This document shows positions 51,593-61,049 of a stretch of DNA of 64,000 nt, piece after piece. The stretch is from Bin87 sp965115825 (GTDB taxonomy: Bacteria; Chloroflexota; Dehalococcoidia; Lucifugimonadales; UBA3495): contig OZ220464.1 of assembly GCA_965115825.1 (NCBI GenBank), forward strand, positions 744,001 to 808,000, written 5' to 3'. How positions within the stretch are numbered: position 1 is the first letter of the stretch; every line of letters starts with the position of its first letter. The notes beneath the pieces are model-generated. The model was given only the letters and a program-made list of their open reading frames with translations. It was not told the DNA's origin and ran no database searches. Both the position numbers and the translations under genes were made by a program.

Positions 51593-52177
51593 ATGTGGTT
51601 TGAGCAAATAATCTTCTGGGCATTGTCGGCGGTGGCTGTCGGCGGCGCGCTGGGCGTGGTGCTGGTGCGGGATTTGTTCCGCGCTGCGCTGCTGCTGGCT
51701 ATGGTTTTCGTCGCCGTGGGCGGATTCTACGTGATGATGAACGCCGAGTTTCTGGCGGTGGTACAAATCCTGATTTACGTGGGCGCCATTGCGGTGCTGT
51801 TCATATTCGGCATTATGCTGACGCGGGACGTGCGGCAAGGCAACACGCCCAACCGCTTGCAGATTCCGGCTGGGGTGATTTCGGCTTTACTACTGGCGGG
51901 GATGGTCTTTACCGCCATTAATACCGACTGGACTACGCTGGCCGAAGCCGGGCGGGAAAGGCAGGCGCAAATCGCGCAGACGCAGGCGGTGGGTATAGCG
52001 GATCCGGGGGAACTGGCGCAGGCAGGGCTGACCGGTGAAGAAGCGGAAAGCGTAGCCGGCGGCGGGTTGGCTGATTTGCTGGTTGGCGATTTTGTACTGC
52101 CTTTTGAGGCAGTTTCGCTGTTACTATTGGCTGCGGCCATCGGCGGGCTGGCGCTGGCGCGAGGGCAGGGGAGGTAA
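51593..52177 (+). CDS. nuoJ: NADH-quinone oxidoreductase subunit J
   Basis: 194 residues, five helices. RDLFRAALLLAMVFVAVGGFYVMMNAEFLAVVQILIYVGAIAVL is the NuoJ core. A roughly 65-residue hydrophilic stretch (about 115-165) before the last helix is larger than in well-known homologues. Confidence 0.93.
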   Translation: MWFEQIIFWALSAVAVGGALGVVLVRDLFRAALLLAMVFVAVGGFYVMMNAEFLAVVQILIYVGAIAVLFIFGIMLTRDVRQGNTPNRLQIPAGVISALLLAGMVFTAINTDWTTLAEAGRERQAQIAQTQAVGIADPGELAQAGLTGEEAESVAGGGLADLLVGDFVLPFEAVSLLLLAAAIGGLALARGQGR

Positions 52178-52181
52178 AGCG

Positions 52182-52511
52182 GTGTCGCTGGAAGCAATGC
52201 TGATTGTGGCAGCTCTGCTGTTTTGCATCGGGCTGTACGGCGCGCTGGCGCGGCGCAATTTTATCGCCGTGCTGATGTCCATTGAGCTGATGTTTAACGG
52301 CGTCAACTTGACACTGGTTGCGATGGGCAGGTGGCTGGCACCCTACACCGTGCAGGAGCAGCTGTCCGCCGTTTTGACAGGGCAGGTGTTTGCCGTGTTT
52401 ATTATCACGGTAGCCGCTGCGGAGATTGCATTGGGATTGGGCATAGTGTTCGCCCTGTACCGCACGAACGAAAGCGTTGACTTGACGGACGCTGCGGCGT
52501 TGAGGCACTGA
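52182..52511 (+). CDS. nuoK: NADH-quinone oxidoreductase subunit K
   Basis: 109 residues with three helices, GTG start at 52182 behind GGGGAGG. RRNFIAVLMSIELMFNGVNLTLVA carries the conserved membrane Glu of the proton path; AAAEIALGLGIVFALYR holds the second. Confidence 0.94.
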   Translation: MSLEAMLIVAALLFCIGLYGALARRNFIAVLMSIELMFNGVNLTLVAMGRWLAPYTVQEQLSAVLTGQVFAVFIITVAAAEIALGLGIVFALYRTNESVDLTDAAALRH

Positions 52512-52519
52512 CAGAAGCT

Positions 52520-52714
52520 ATGTGGGTGGTATTCAAACGCGCACCTAACCTGATGGCTGCGGAAATCTGGAAGGAGGCTCTGGAGGCTGAGGGGTTGCCC
52601 AGTCGCATCCTACCGGAGGGCGATATTTGCGACTGGGGCGAGCGCGTACCGTTTCGAATTTACGTGCCCAAGGGACGGGAACACGTAGCTGAGGAAATCG
52701 TAAGGAAGCTGTGA
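52520..52714 (+). CDS. Small DUF2007-like protein inside the nuo operon
   Basis: 64 residues: MWVVFKRAPNLMAAEIWKEA, then LEAEGLPSRILPEGD and IYVPKGREHVAEEIVRKL. The layout (a strand, a helix selecting LEAEGI, and a final PxxxxHAEEI helix) matches the small DUF2007 signal-transducing-type fold. It is soluble, nine bases after nuoK and 13 before nuoL, and so co-translated with complex I. Its role, possibly in assembly or sensing, is unknown. Confidence 0.75.
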   Translation: MWVVFKRAPNLMAAEIWKEALEAEGLPSRILPEGDICDWGERVPFRIYVPKGREHVAEEIVRKL

Positions 52715-52727
52715 GGATAAGGGCAAG

Positions 52728-54773
52728 ATGCTGACCGAATCGCTGGTGTGGGTGATTTTTCTGGCGCCCGTTGCGTCCTTTCTGCTGATAGGGCTGGTAA
52801 TACGTCCGTTGGGGAGCGGTTTTGCCAAGGTGGCCGGGTATTTGACCATCGCGGCGCTGGGGTTGGGGTTTGTGCTGTCGCTGTGGCTGCTGTGGTCGGC
52901 GGGACACGGAGTAGATGCGGCGTATGACTTTGCGCCGCATTTATGGTTGAGCCTGGCTCCCGGGGCAACCATTGAGATGGGCCTATTGCTGGACCCGTTG
53001 ACCAACGTGATGCTGGTAGTGGTGACGGGAGTAAGCCTGATGGTGCAGATTTACTCCCTGGGGTATATGGACGGGGATGAGAGTTTCGCTCGTTACTACG
53101 CCTATATGTCTTTGTTCAGCGCGTCCATGATTGGGCTGGTGCTGGCGGTGAACGTCGTGCAGATGTACGTGTTCTGGGAGCTGGTGGGGCTGTCGTCATA
53201 CTTGCTGATTGGGTTCTGGCACAACCGTCCATCGGCGGCGGCGGCGGCGAAGAAGGCGTTTATCATCACGCGCATCGGCGACGTGGGGTTTTTACTGGCA
53301 ATTGTGTTTCTGTTTTTCAGGGCGGACGATTTTGCGGCGCAGGGTCTGAATGCGCTGCACATACCGGACATCTGGGAAGCGGCAGTTCCCATTGCGGCCG
53401 GAGGCGCCGGCGTGGTAGCTGGCGGAGCGTTGCTGTGGCTGTGCCTGGGGCTGTTCGCCGGCGCGGCAGGGAAGAGCGGCCAGTTTCCGCTGCACACCTG
53501 GCTGCCGGATGCGATGGAAGGGCCGACTCCGGTCAGCGCGCTGATTCACGCCGCTACGATGGTGGCGGCCGGAGTGTTCCTGGTGGGGCGGTTCTTTCCG
53601 GTTTTTGCCGAGTCAGAGGGCGCGATGATGGTGGTGGCGCTGATTGGCGCATTCACCGCCGTTTTCGCGGCTACGATGGGACTGGCGGCTAACGACATCA
53701 AGAGAGTGATGGCTTACTCTACCATAAGTCAGCTGGGGTATATGATGGCCGCCCTGGGCATTGGGGCTTATAACGCCGCGCTGTTCCATTTGTTCACCCA
53801 CGCCTTCTTCAAAGCTCTGCTGTTCCTGGGGGCGGGCAGCGTTAACCACGCCGCCGGGACTTTTAACATGATGTATATGGGCGGGCTGCGCAAGGCGATG
53901 CCGTTGACTTACTGGCTGACCGTCATCGGCGCGATGAGTCTAGTGGGCGTTTTCCCGTTGGCAGGGTTTTGGAGTAAGGATGAGATTCTGCTGGAGGCGT
54001 GGCTGGTCAAGGGACCGGGGGCGGAGTCAATCGGCCTGCTGGTGTTTGTCCTGTTGCTGGCGGGGGTGCTGCTGACGGCGTTTTACACTTATCGGATGGT
54101 GCATCTTACGTTCCACGGCGAGTTTCGCGGGGGAGGGGAGCAGGAACTGCGCGACGCTGAGGAAGCCGGACGGCCGGCGCCGGTGGGCGTTGAGCATCAC
54201 GTGCATTTGGGAGAGTCGCCCCGGGTGATGACGCTGCCTATGGGATTTTTGGGGATCTGCGCCGTTATCGCCGGCTGGGTGGCGAACCCGATAGGAGTAC
54301 ATAGTCTGTTCGGGGTCATACCTTCGCATTGGCTTACGGAGTATTTCGCATCGGGACTGTCCGACGGGCACCACGCGCCGCCGTTCAGCATAGTCATGGC
54401 CGTAACCTCCAACGCAGTAGCTCTGGCTGGGATTGGGCTGGCGGTATTGACTTACGCTTGGCCGCGTCCTTTCGTTGGACTGGATCCGCTAACGAAGGCG
54501 GGGCCGGCGCACACTTTGCTGTCGCAAAGGTACTATCTTGACCACCTGTACGAGGGGCTGATTGTCGGGCGGATTTTCTACCGGATAATTGTTGCCGTAA
54601 CCGACTGGATTGACCGCAACGTAGTCGACGGTATCGTCGGGTTGGTTGGCTGGATTTCCCGGAATATCGGCGGGTTGATTGCTCTGGCGCAGAACGGGCA
54701 AGCGCAAGTGTATCCATTGATTGCCGCGACCGGGGGCGTGGTGATTATTGTCCTGTACCTGATTCTGGGATAG
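52728..54773 (+). CDS. nuoL: NADH-quinone oxidoreductase subunit L
   Basis: 681 residues, antiporter-like subunit with about 16 helices. GKSGQFPLHTWLPDAMEGPTPVSALIHAATMVAAGVFLV and LAANDIKRVMAYSTISQLGYM are NuoL landmarks, with the conserved Lys residues and Glu in helix 5. It pumps protons at the distal membrane arm. The C-terminal lateral helix region follows a charged loop at about 460-485. Confidence 0.96.
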   Translation: MLTESLVWVIFLAPVASFLLIGLVIRPLGSGFAKVAGYLTIAALGLGFVLSLWLLWSAGHGVDAAYDFAPHLWLSLAPGATIEMGLLLDPLTNVMLVVVTGVSLMVQIYSLGYMDGDESFARYYAYMSLFSASMIGLVLAVNVVQMYVFWELVGLSSYLLIGFWHNRPSAAAAAKKAFIITRIGDVGFLLAIVFLFFRADDFAAQGLNALHIPDIWEAAVPIAAGGAGVVAGGALLWLCLGLFAGAAGKSGQFPLHTWLPDAMEGPTPVSALIHAATMVAAGVFLVGRFFPVFAESEGAMMVVALIGAFTAVFAATMGLAANDIKRVMAYSTISQLGYMMAALGIGAYNAALFHLFTHAFFKALLFLGAGSVNHAAGTFNMMYMGGLRKAMPLTYWLTVIGAMSLVGVFPLAGFWSKDEILLEAWLVKGPGAESIGLLVFVLLLAGVLLTAFYTYRMVHLTFHGEFRGGGEQELRDAEEAGRPAPVGVEHHVHLGESPRVMTLPMGFLGICAVIAGWVANPIGVHSLFGVIPSHWLTEYFASGLSDGHHAPPFSIVMAVTSNAVALAGIGLAVLTYAWPRPFVGLDPLTKAGPAHTLLSQRYYLDHLYEGLIVGRIFYRIIVAVTDWIDRNVVDGIVGLVGWISRNIGGLIALAQNGQAQVYPLIAATGGVVIIVLYLILG

Positions 54774-54776
54774 CTG

Positions 54777-56318
54777 ATGATGGCAAGCGAATTCAACGGG
54801 TTGCTGACTGCCACCGTCTTTTTGCCGGCGGTAGCGGCTTTGCTGCTTGCGCTGGGGATTGCCCGCAATGATCGGGTGGTTCGCTGGTTCGCGGCCGGCG
54901 TCGCTCTGGCAGACCTAGCGCTATCGGTTGCGGTATTTGCGCTGTTCCAGCCAGGCGGCGAGCAGTTCCAGCTGGTTGACCGTTTTACCTGGATTGACAC
55001 CGGAACGGTGCAAGCCGGTTATCTGCTGGGAGTGGATGGCATCAGCGCGCCACTGGTAATGCTCACCGGACTGCTGGGTCTGTGCGCGGTTTTCGTTTCT
55101 TTCCACATCGGCAGCCGGGTCAGGGAGTACTTTATCTGGCTGTTCGTACTGCAAACGGCAGTGATGGGGGTATTCACTGCGTTGGACTTCCTGTTGTTCT
55201 TCCTGTTCTGGGAAATTGAGCTGGTGCCGATGTACCTGCTGATTTCCACCTGGGGCACAGGGCGTCGGGAATATTCGGCGATGAAGTTCCTGATATTTAC
55301 GATTATGGGCTCTGCGTTCATGCTGGTGGCTATCGTGGCGGTGTTTGTCAGCTCCGGGGTGAGCAGCTTTGATATGACGCTGTTGCTGGAGCCGGGCGGC
55401 GCGCTAGACGCATCCCGGGCGGCGCTGCCGATGGGCGTACTGTTCTGGCTGTTTTTCGCGGCTTTCGCCGTCAAACTGCCGACATGGCCGGCGCACACCT
55501 GGTTGCCGGACGCGCACACCGACGCGCCGACGGCCGGCAGTGTGATGCTGGCCGGGGTGATGCTTAAGATGGGAGGTTATGGGCTCCTGCGGGTTAACGC
55601 CGGGATGTTTCCGGAACAGCTGTACACTTATGCTCTGCCCATCGTGGTTTTAGGAGTAGTCAGCGTGCTTTACGGAGCGGTGGTGACGCTGCGGCAGACC
55701 GACTTGAAACGGCTCATAGCGTATTCCAGCGTCAGCCACATGGGGCTTGTGTTGGTGGGCCTGGGCTCGGTTGCGGTGGTTGGCGGCGCGCTTACCGATG
55801 CGGGGCTGACCGGAGCGGCCATGCAGCTGTTCACGCACGGCACTATCACGGGGCTGCTTTTTGTGTCGGTGGGCATCCTTTACGAAAAGACGCATACCCG
55901 CCACATTCCCGACTTGGGTGGACTGGCAAACCGGATGCCGATTGTGGCAGGGGCGTTCCTGCTGGCAGGAGCGGCATCGCTGGGGCTGCCGGCGCTGAGC
56001 GGGTTCGTATCGGAGTTGCTGGTATTCTTCGGCGGGTTCCGGGCTTTCCCTTTGCTGACGGTTTTTGCGGCACTGGGCATAATACTGGCCGCCGGCTATA
56101 TTTTGTGGATGATACAAAGGACAATGTTCGGGCCGCGCCAGGCTCGTTGGGACAGCCTTACGGACGCGTCGTTGGTGGACGCTGTGCCAGTGGCGCTACT
56201 GGTGGTCAGCATTGTTGCGGTGGGCATCTATCCGGCATGGCTGACGGAAGTGTTCAGGGACGGGCTGGAACCCATAGTGAACAGTTACAACGCGGGCATC
56301 GTCGGGGCCGGCCGATAG
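54777..56318 (+). CDS. nuoM: NADH-quinone oxidoreductase subunit M
   Basis: 513 residues, 14 helices. FLFFLFWEIELVPMYLLISTWG, KLPTWPAHTWLPDAHTDAPTAGSVMLAGVMLKMGGYGLLR and LKRLIAYSSVSHMG are typical. ATG at 54777 immediately follows the nuoL stop; the second Met (54780) is an alternative. Confidence 0.96.
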   Translation: MMASEFNGLLTATVFLPAVAALLLALGIARNDRVVRWFAAGVALADLALSVAVFALFQPGGEQFQLVDRFTWIDTGTVQAGYLLGVDGISAPLVMLTGLLGLCAVFVSFHIGSRVREYFIWLFVLQTAVMGVFTALDFLLFFLFWEIELVPMYLLISTWGTGRREYSAMKFLIFTIMGSAFMLVAIVAVFVSSGVSSFDMTLLLEPGGALDASRAALPMGVLFWLFFAAFAVKLPTWPAHTWLPDAHTDAPTAGSVMLAGVMLKMGGYGLLRVNAGMFPEQLYTYALPIVVLGVVSVLYGAVVTLRQTDLKRLIAYSSVSHMGLVLVGLGSVAVVGGALTDAGLTGAAMQLFTHGTITGLLFVSVGILYEKTHTRHIPDLGGLANRMPIVAGAFLLAGAASLGLPALSGFVSELLVFFGGFRAFPLLTVFAALGIILAAGYILWMIQRTMFGPRQARWDSLTDASLVDAVPVALLVVSIVAVGIYPAWLTEVFRDGLEPIVNSYNAGIVGAGR

Positions 56319-56337
56319 AATCTGGACAAAGCGAAAT

Positions 56338-57849
56338 ATGACCGCTTACGATCTGTACCTCATCTCCCCACTGCTGGCGTTGGCCGGGCTGGCCATGCTG
56401 GTTATCGTGGTGGATTTGCTGACTCGGCGCACCGGGCTGCTGGTGGGCGTTGCCTTTGTGGGGTTGGCGGCGCCGGCGGCGCTCAGCGCGTGGCAGGCGG
56501 CGGATCTGGTTGGCGCGGGAGAGAGCAGCCTCACGGCGCAAGGGTCGGTAGCACTGTACACACTGTCCATTGACAGGTTCTCGCTGTTCTTCAACTTCCT
56601 GATTCTGGCGGCCGCGGGACTGGTGATACTGGTATCGACCGATTATGTGCGGCGGATGGAACGGTTGCAGGGGGAATTTTTCGGGCTGCTGTTGCTGTCG
56701 GCCACCGGCATGATGCTGCTGGCATCTGCGACGGAGCTGATTACCATGTACATTGCGCTGGAGTTGACCACACTGCCGCTGGCGGCGATAGCGGCTTTTC
56801 TGCCTAACGGGCGTTCCAGCGAAGCGGGGATGAAGTTTCTAATCATTGGCGCGTTGAGCAGCGCGCTGATGCTGTATGGGATGGCGTTGATTTATGGCTT
56901 TACCGGCAGTACGCGCCTGGATGAAATCGCCGCGGCTTTTTCCGCCGGGGCTGGGGTGGGAGCGTTTCCTTTTGGCAACATGGCGACGCTGCTGGCGATA
57001 ACGCTGCTGCTGGCAGGGTTCGGGTTCAAGATGTCCGCCGCGCCGTTTCAGATGTGGGTGCCTGATGTGTACGAGGGCGCGCCTACGCCGATGGTTGCTT
57101 TTCTGTCCGTGGCCAGCAAGGCGGCGGCGTTTGCGTTGGCACTGCGGGTTTTCTACATAGGGTTCGATGCGCTGAGCGGAGACTGGTGGGCGCTGCTGGC
57201 AGGTTTGGCGGCCTTGTCCATGACCATTGGGAACCTAGTGGCCATCGCTCAGCGGAACATCAAGAGGCTGTTCGGGTATAGCACTATCGCTCATGCCGGC
57301 TACATTCTGGTAGGAGTGGCCGCCGTTGCCTCGGTGGGAGGAACCGCGACTTTCGGGCCGAGCAGCGTGTTGTTCTATCTGGCGGCGTACACTGCGGCCA
57401 ACCTGACCGCGTTTTTTGTCATTGTGTGCATTGGCAACCGCATCAACAGCGACGAAATCGCGGACTACTCCGGGATGCTGCGGCGCGCGCCGTTTCTGGC
57501 GATTGCGCTAGGGCTGGCGCTGATTGCCCTCATCGGCGTACCGCCAACTGGCCTGTTCTTCGCCAAGATATATGTATTCGCAGCGGCGATAAACACCGGC
57601 GAATCGTTGATGACATGGCTGGTTATCATCGGGGTAGTGAACAGCGCGGTGTCGGCATACTACTACCTGCGCATCATCAAGGTGATGTTCCTGCAAACGC
57701 CGATGAACAGGGAGCCGGTGAGCGCGTCGTGGCCGGTGAACGTAGCGTTAGGCATTGCGACGTTGGCGCTGCTGTGGCTGGGCGTGGCGCCGGGGACGCT
57801 GCTGGCAACGGCGGAGAAGGCGGTGACAGCGCTTGCCGCCGGCGGATAA
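56338..57849 (+). CDS. nuoN: NADH-quinone oxidoreductase subunit N
   Basis: 503 residues, 14 helices. MYIALELTTLPLAAIAAF, KMSAAPFQMWVPDVYEGAPTPMVAFLSVASKAAAF and RNIKRLFGYSTIAHAGY identify NuoN. It closes the complex I operon, which has no nuoE, nuoF or nuoG in this window. nadK starts ten bases after it and is likely on the same transcript. Confidence 0.96.
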   Translation: MTAYDLYLISPLLALAGLAMLVIVVDLLTRRTGLLVGVAFVGLAAPAALSAWQAADLVGAGESSLTAQGSVALYTLSIDRFSLFFNFLILAAAGLVILVSTDYVRRMERLQGEFFGLLLLSATGMMLLASATELITMYIALELTTLPLAAIAAFLPNGRSSEAGMKFLIIGALSSALMLYGMALIYGFTGSTRLDEIAAAFSAGAGVGAFPFGNMATLLAITLLLAGFGFKMSAAPFQMWVPDVYEGAPTPMVAFLSVASKAAAFALALRVFYIGFDALSGDWWALLAGLAALSMTIGNLVAIAQRNIKRLFGYSTIAHAGYILVGVAAVASVGGTATFGPSSVLFYLAAYTAANLTAFFVIVCIGNRINSDEIADYSGMLRRAPFLAIALGLALIALIGVPPTGLFFAKIYVFAAAINTGESLMTWLVIIGVVNSAVSAYYYLRIIKVMFLQTPMNREPVSASWPVNVALGIATLALLWLGVAPGTLLATAEKAVTALAAGG

Positions 57850-57859
57850 GCGACGGGCG

Positions 57860-58717
57860 ATGAAAACCGTTGGCATTGCATACAACGACCTCATCCCGGA
57901 GGCTCTGAACCTGGCTCACGCCATTGTTGGCGAGTTGAACCTGGAAGCGAACAGTTGGATTTTGCGGGCGGAGGACGTTGAGGATTTGGCCCAACGGGCT
58001 GCCAACACTGACTTGGTAATCACTATTGGCGGCGATGGCACCATCTTGCGAGTCAACCGGGCCGTTGCGCCCCTGGGCATCCCGCTGCTGGGAATCAACA
58101 TGGGTAGGTTGGGGTTTATGACGGAGTTGACGGCGCTAGGAGCGATGGCGCAGCTGCCCAAATATCTTGAAGGGGATATGCGGGTGTCGGAGCACAGTAT
58201 GCTCAAGGCGGTGGTGTATCGTCGGGGCGATGGCGGCGGCGGCGCGCAGGCTCCGCAGGGGCAGTACCATGCGCTGAACGACGTAGTGCTGTCGCGAAGC
58301 CGGGTATCGCGAGTGATTACGGTGCGGGCCGTGATTGACGGGGCCGACGTGTCCACTTTTCGCGCTGACGGGGTAATTCTGGCTACGGCAACCGGCAGCA
58401 CGGGGTACAGCTTCGCGGCCGGGGGGCCAATCATTGATCCACTGTCCGATGACGTAGTGCTGACGCCGTTGGCGTCGCACGTGGGATTGACCACCCCGCT
58501 GGTGCTACGGCCTACCAGCAGCGTTGACTTTCATCTAGAGGGCACGCAGGAAGCCATCATCAGCGTGGACGGTTTTGAGAACCACCCCGTTGAGCCGGGC
58601 GACTGGGTTCGCATTACGCGCAGTCCGTATCTGGCGCGTTTTTTACGGGCTAATGAACACAATTATTTCTGGGCGACGCTGACCCGTCGCCTGGGTTTTG
58701 TGGGACAGGGACGTTGA
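57860..58717 (+). CDS. nadK: NAD kinase
   Basis: 285 residues; ATG at 57860. It phosphorylates NAD to NADP. TIGGDGTILRVNR has the catalytic GGDGT, and NMGRLGFMTE, LNDVVLSR and the NE/D-type TGSTGYSFAAGGPI motif are all present. Short insert GGGGAQAPQG at about 137-146. It follows nuoN by ten bases. Confidence 0.95.
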   Translation: MKTVGIAYNDLIPEALNLAHAIVGELNLEANSWILRAEDVEDLAQRAANTDLVITIGGDGTILRVNRAVAPLGIPLLGINMGRLGFMTELTALGAMAQLPKYLEGDMRVSEHSMLKAVVYRRGDGGGGAQAPQGQYHALNDVVLSRSRVSRVITVRAVIDGADVSTFRADGVILATATGSTGYSFAAGGPIIDPLSDDVVLTPLASHVGLTTPLVLRPTSSVDFHLEGTQEAIISVDGFENHPVEPGDWVRITRSPYLARFLRANEHNYFWATLTRRLGFVGQGR

Positions 58718-58724
58718 GATTGCT

Positions 58725-59273
58725 ATGACTGCCGTTGATAAAAACGAACCGACCATCGCGACCCGCTCCATATTTACGGGGCGCATTATTGACGTGCGGG
58801 TGGACACCATCCGGCTGCCCAATGGACGGGAGACCACGCGTGAGATTGTTGACCACGCTCCTTCAATATGCGTGGCGCCGGTGGATGCGGACAATAACGC
58901 TCTGTTGGTGCGGCAGTATCGCAAGCCCACTGAGAGTTTTCTGCTGGAGGTTCCGGCCGGCGGGATTGAGGAGGGGGAGACACCAGAAGAGGCAGCCCGT
59001 CGGGAGTTGCAGGAGGAAATCGGGCATACCGCCAGCAGGCTGACGGAGCTGACGGCTTTCTGGCTAGCGCCGGGTTGGTGTTCCGAGTATATGCACGCTT
59101 ACTTGGCGACGGATTTGACGCCGGCTAGGTTGGACGCTGATGACGACGAGTTTATTGAGGTAGTTCGGGTTCCGTTAGCGGAGATTCCGGGTAAAATCGC
59201 CAGCGGCGAAATACAGGACGCCAAGAGTATCGCGGCCCTGTTGCTTGCGATGCGTGTCTTGGGAGATAATTAG
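58725..59273 (+). CDS. Nudix hydrolase, ADP-ribose pyrophosphatase-like
   Basis: 182 residues. The Nudix box GX5EX7REX2EEXG is complete (GGIEEGETPEEAARRELQEE), preceded by LLEVPAGG as in ADP-ribose pyrophosphatases, with LAPGWCSEYMHAYLA after it. It probably cleaves ADP-ribose or related sugar nucleotides. It begins seven bases after nadK, a fitting partner in NAD(P) turnover. Confidence 0.92.
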   Translation: MTAVDKNEPTIATRSIFTGRIIDVRVDTIRLPNGRETTREIVDHAPSICVAPVDADNNALLVRQYRKPTESFLLEVPAGGIEEGETPEEAARRELQEEIGHTASRLTELTAFWLAPGWCSEYMHAYLATDLTPARLDADDDEFIEVVRVPLAEIPGKIASGEIQDAKSIAALLLAMRVLGDN

Positions 59274-59322
59274 CTGCCGCAAATTGGCGCGGGCCGCTCA
59301 GCCGCTGATGCGCCACAAGCAG

Positions 59323-59341
59323 CCGGATTGCCGCAATCCGG
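59323..59341 (+). promoter_or_regulatory. 8-bp hairpin before sdhA
   Basis: CCGGATTG (59323-59330) pairs with CAATCCGG (59334-59341) around three bases, directly before the GGAGG of sdhA. It could shield or pause at the ribosome-binding site, or mark a weak terminator between the Nudix gene and sdhA. Confidence 0.4.
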
Positions 59342-59357
59342 TCGGAGGAAGTAACAA

Positions 59358-61046
59358 ATGCCAGAGGATTTGCAACACGATGTATTAGTCGTTGGCGCCG
59401 GCCTGGCGGGTATGCGCGCCGCCATCGCCGCCCGCGACGGAGGGGCGAATACCGCCATCATCAGCAAGGTTCACCCGGTGCGCAGCCATTCCAATGCCGC
59501 GCAGGGCGGCATTAACGCCGCGCTGCTGGACCGGGGAGACGACTGGGAAGACCACGCCTATGACACTATTAAGGGCAGCGACTTCCTGGGCGACCAGGAT
59601 GCGATTGAGGTGATGTGCCGGCAGGCAGGCGCATCGTTGATTGATATGGAACACATGGGGGTTACTTTCAACCGGGACGACGAGGGACGGTTGGGAACCC
59701 GCGCATTTGGCGGCCAGCGGCGGGCGCGGACGTTTTTTGTGGGCGACTTCACGGGCCAGGCGCTGCTCCACGTGATGTTTGAGCAGCTCATCAAGTCCGG
59801 TGTGCGTCGCTATGAAGAGTGGTTCGTAACGTCGCTGATTATGGAAGAAGGACGGGCCGCCGGCGTAATCGCTCTGGAAATCCGCACCGGGGAGCTGCAT
59901 ATTATCCGAGCAAAGACGGTGATTTTAGCTACCGGCGGCTGCGGGCGTCTCTTCGAGCCGAGCACCAACGCCCTGATTGTTACCGGCGACGGCATAGGGC
60001 TAGTGTACAACGCCGGGGGGCAGCTGATGGATATGGAGATGGTGCAGTATCATCCCACTACGCTGGCCGGCAGCGGCGTGCTGATTTCCGAAGCGGCCCG
60101 GGGAGAGGGAGCTTACTTGCGGGATAAGGATGGCAACCGTTTTATGGAGAAGTACGCTCCGAACATGATGGAGCTGGCCTCTCGCGACGTGGTATCCCGG
60201 GCGGAACAGACGGAAATCAACGCAGGCAACGGGGTGGACGGCTGCGTCTATCTGGATTGCACCCACTTGGGAGAAGCCCTGATTATGGAGAAGCTCATCC
60301 AAATCCGGGAAATCGGCATTGACCTGGCGGGAGTGGACATGATTAAGGAGCCGATTCCCATTCGGCCCGGTATGCACTACATCATGGGAGGCATCAAGAC
60401 CGACGTTGACGGCCTGACCAACCTGCCGGGGGTTTATGCTGCCGGGGAATGCGCCAACGTGAGCGTGCACGGCGGCAATCGGCTGGGGGCCAACTCGCTG
60501 CTGGACACCATAGTTTTTGGCGAGCGGGCTGGCAACCACTCCGCGGACGTCGTGCGGAGCACAGGCTACGCGGACTTTGACGTCAATGCGACTTTGGCTC
60601 GGGAGTATCGTCGGATTCAGGAAATGCTGGACCGCCCGGACAACGGCGACCGGTGGGCCACCATTCGTAAGGACATGGGCGACTCCATGAACCGGAATGT
60701 TGCGGTGTTCCGCAATGAGGAGGGCATCCAGGAAACCCTGGAAGACCTGCACCAGATGCGCCGACGCTACGAAAACGTGCCGGTGCATAACAAGGGCAAG
60801 ACATTCAATACCGACCTGGTCTTCGCGCTGGAGCTGGGGTATATGCTGGACTGCGCGGACACCATTGCGACAGGCGCGCTGGAGCGGAAGGAAAGCCGGG
60901 GCGCGCAGTTCCGGGTTGATTACCCGAACCGCAACGATGAGGAATGGCTGCGCCACATTGTGCTGACCAGAGGAGAGGCAGGGCCGGAAATCTCGGAGCT
61001 GCCCGTGACCATTACCAAGTGGACGCCAGAAGAGAGGAAGTACTAG
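59358..61046 (+). CDS. sdhA: Succinate dehydrogenase/fumarate reductase flavoprotein subunit
   Basis: 562 residues, ATG after GGAGGAAG. VVGAGLAGMRAAIAA is the FAD dinucleotide fold, SHSNAAQGGINAAL carries the His that binds FAD covalently, HPTT and ARGEGAYLRDKDG are catalytic, and GGNRLGANSLLDTIVFG closes the FAD site. It oxidises succinate to fumarate or the reverse. It is first of three genes. Confidence 0.96.
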   Translation: MPEDLQHDVLVVGAGLAGMRAAIAARDGGANTAIISKVHPVRSHSNAAQGGINAALLDRGDDWEDHAYDTIKGSDFLGDQDAIEVMCRQAGASLIDMEHMGVTFNRDDEGRLGTRAFGGQRRARTFFVGDFTGQALLHVMFEQLIKSGVRRYEEWFVTSLIMEEGRAAGVIALEIRTGELHIIRAKTVILATGGCGRLFEPSTNALIVTGDGIGLVYNAGGQLMDMEMVQYHPTTLAGSGVLISEAARGEGAYLRDKDGNRFMEKYAPNMMELASRDVVSRAEQTEINAGNGVDGCVYLDCTHLGEALIMEKLIQIREIGIDLAGVDMIKEPIPIRPGMHYIMGGIKTDVDGLTNLPGVYAAGECANVSVHGGNRLGANSLLDTIVFGERAGNHSADVVRSTGYADFDVNATLAREYRRIQEMLDRPDNGDRWATIRKDMGDSMNRNVAVFRNEEGIQETLEDLHQMRRRYENVPVHNKGKTFNTDLVFALELGYMLDCADTIATGALERKESRGAQFRVDYPNRNDEEWLRHIVLTRGEAGPEISELPVTITKWTPEERKY

Positions 61047-61049
61047 GAT

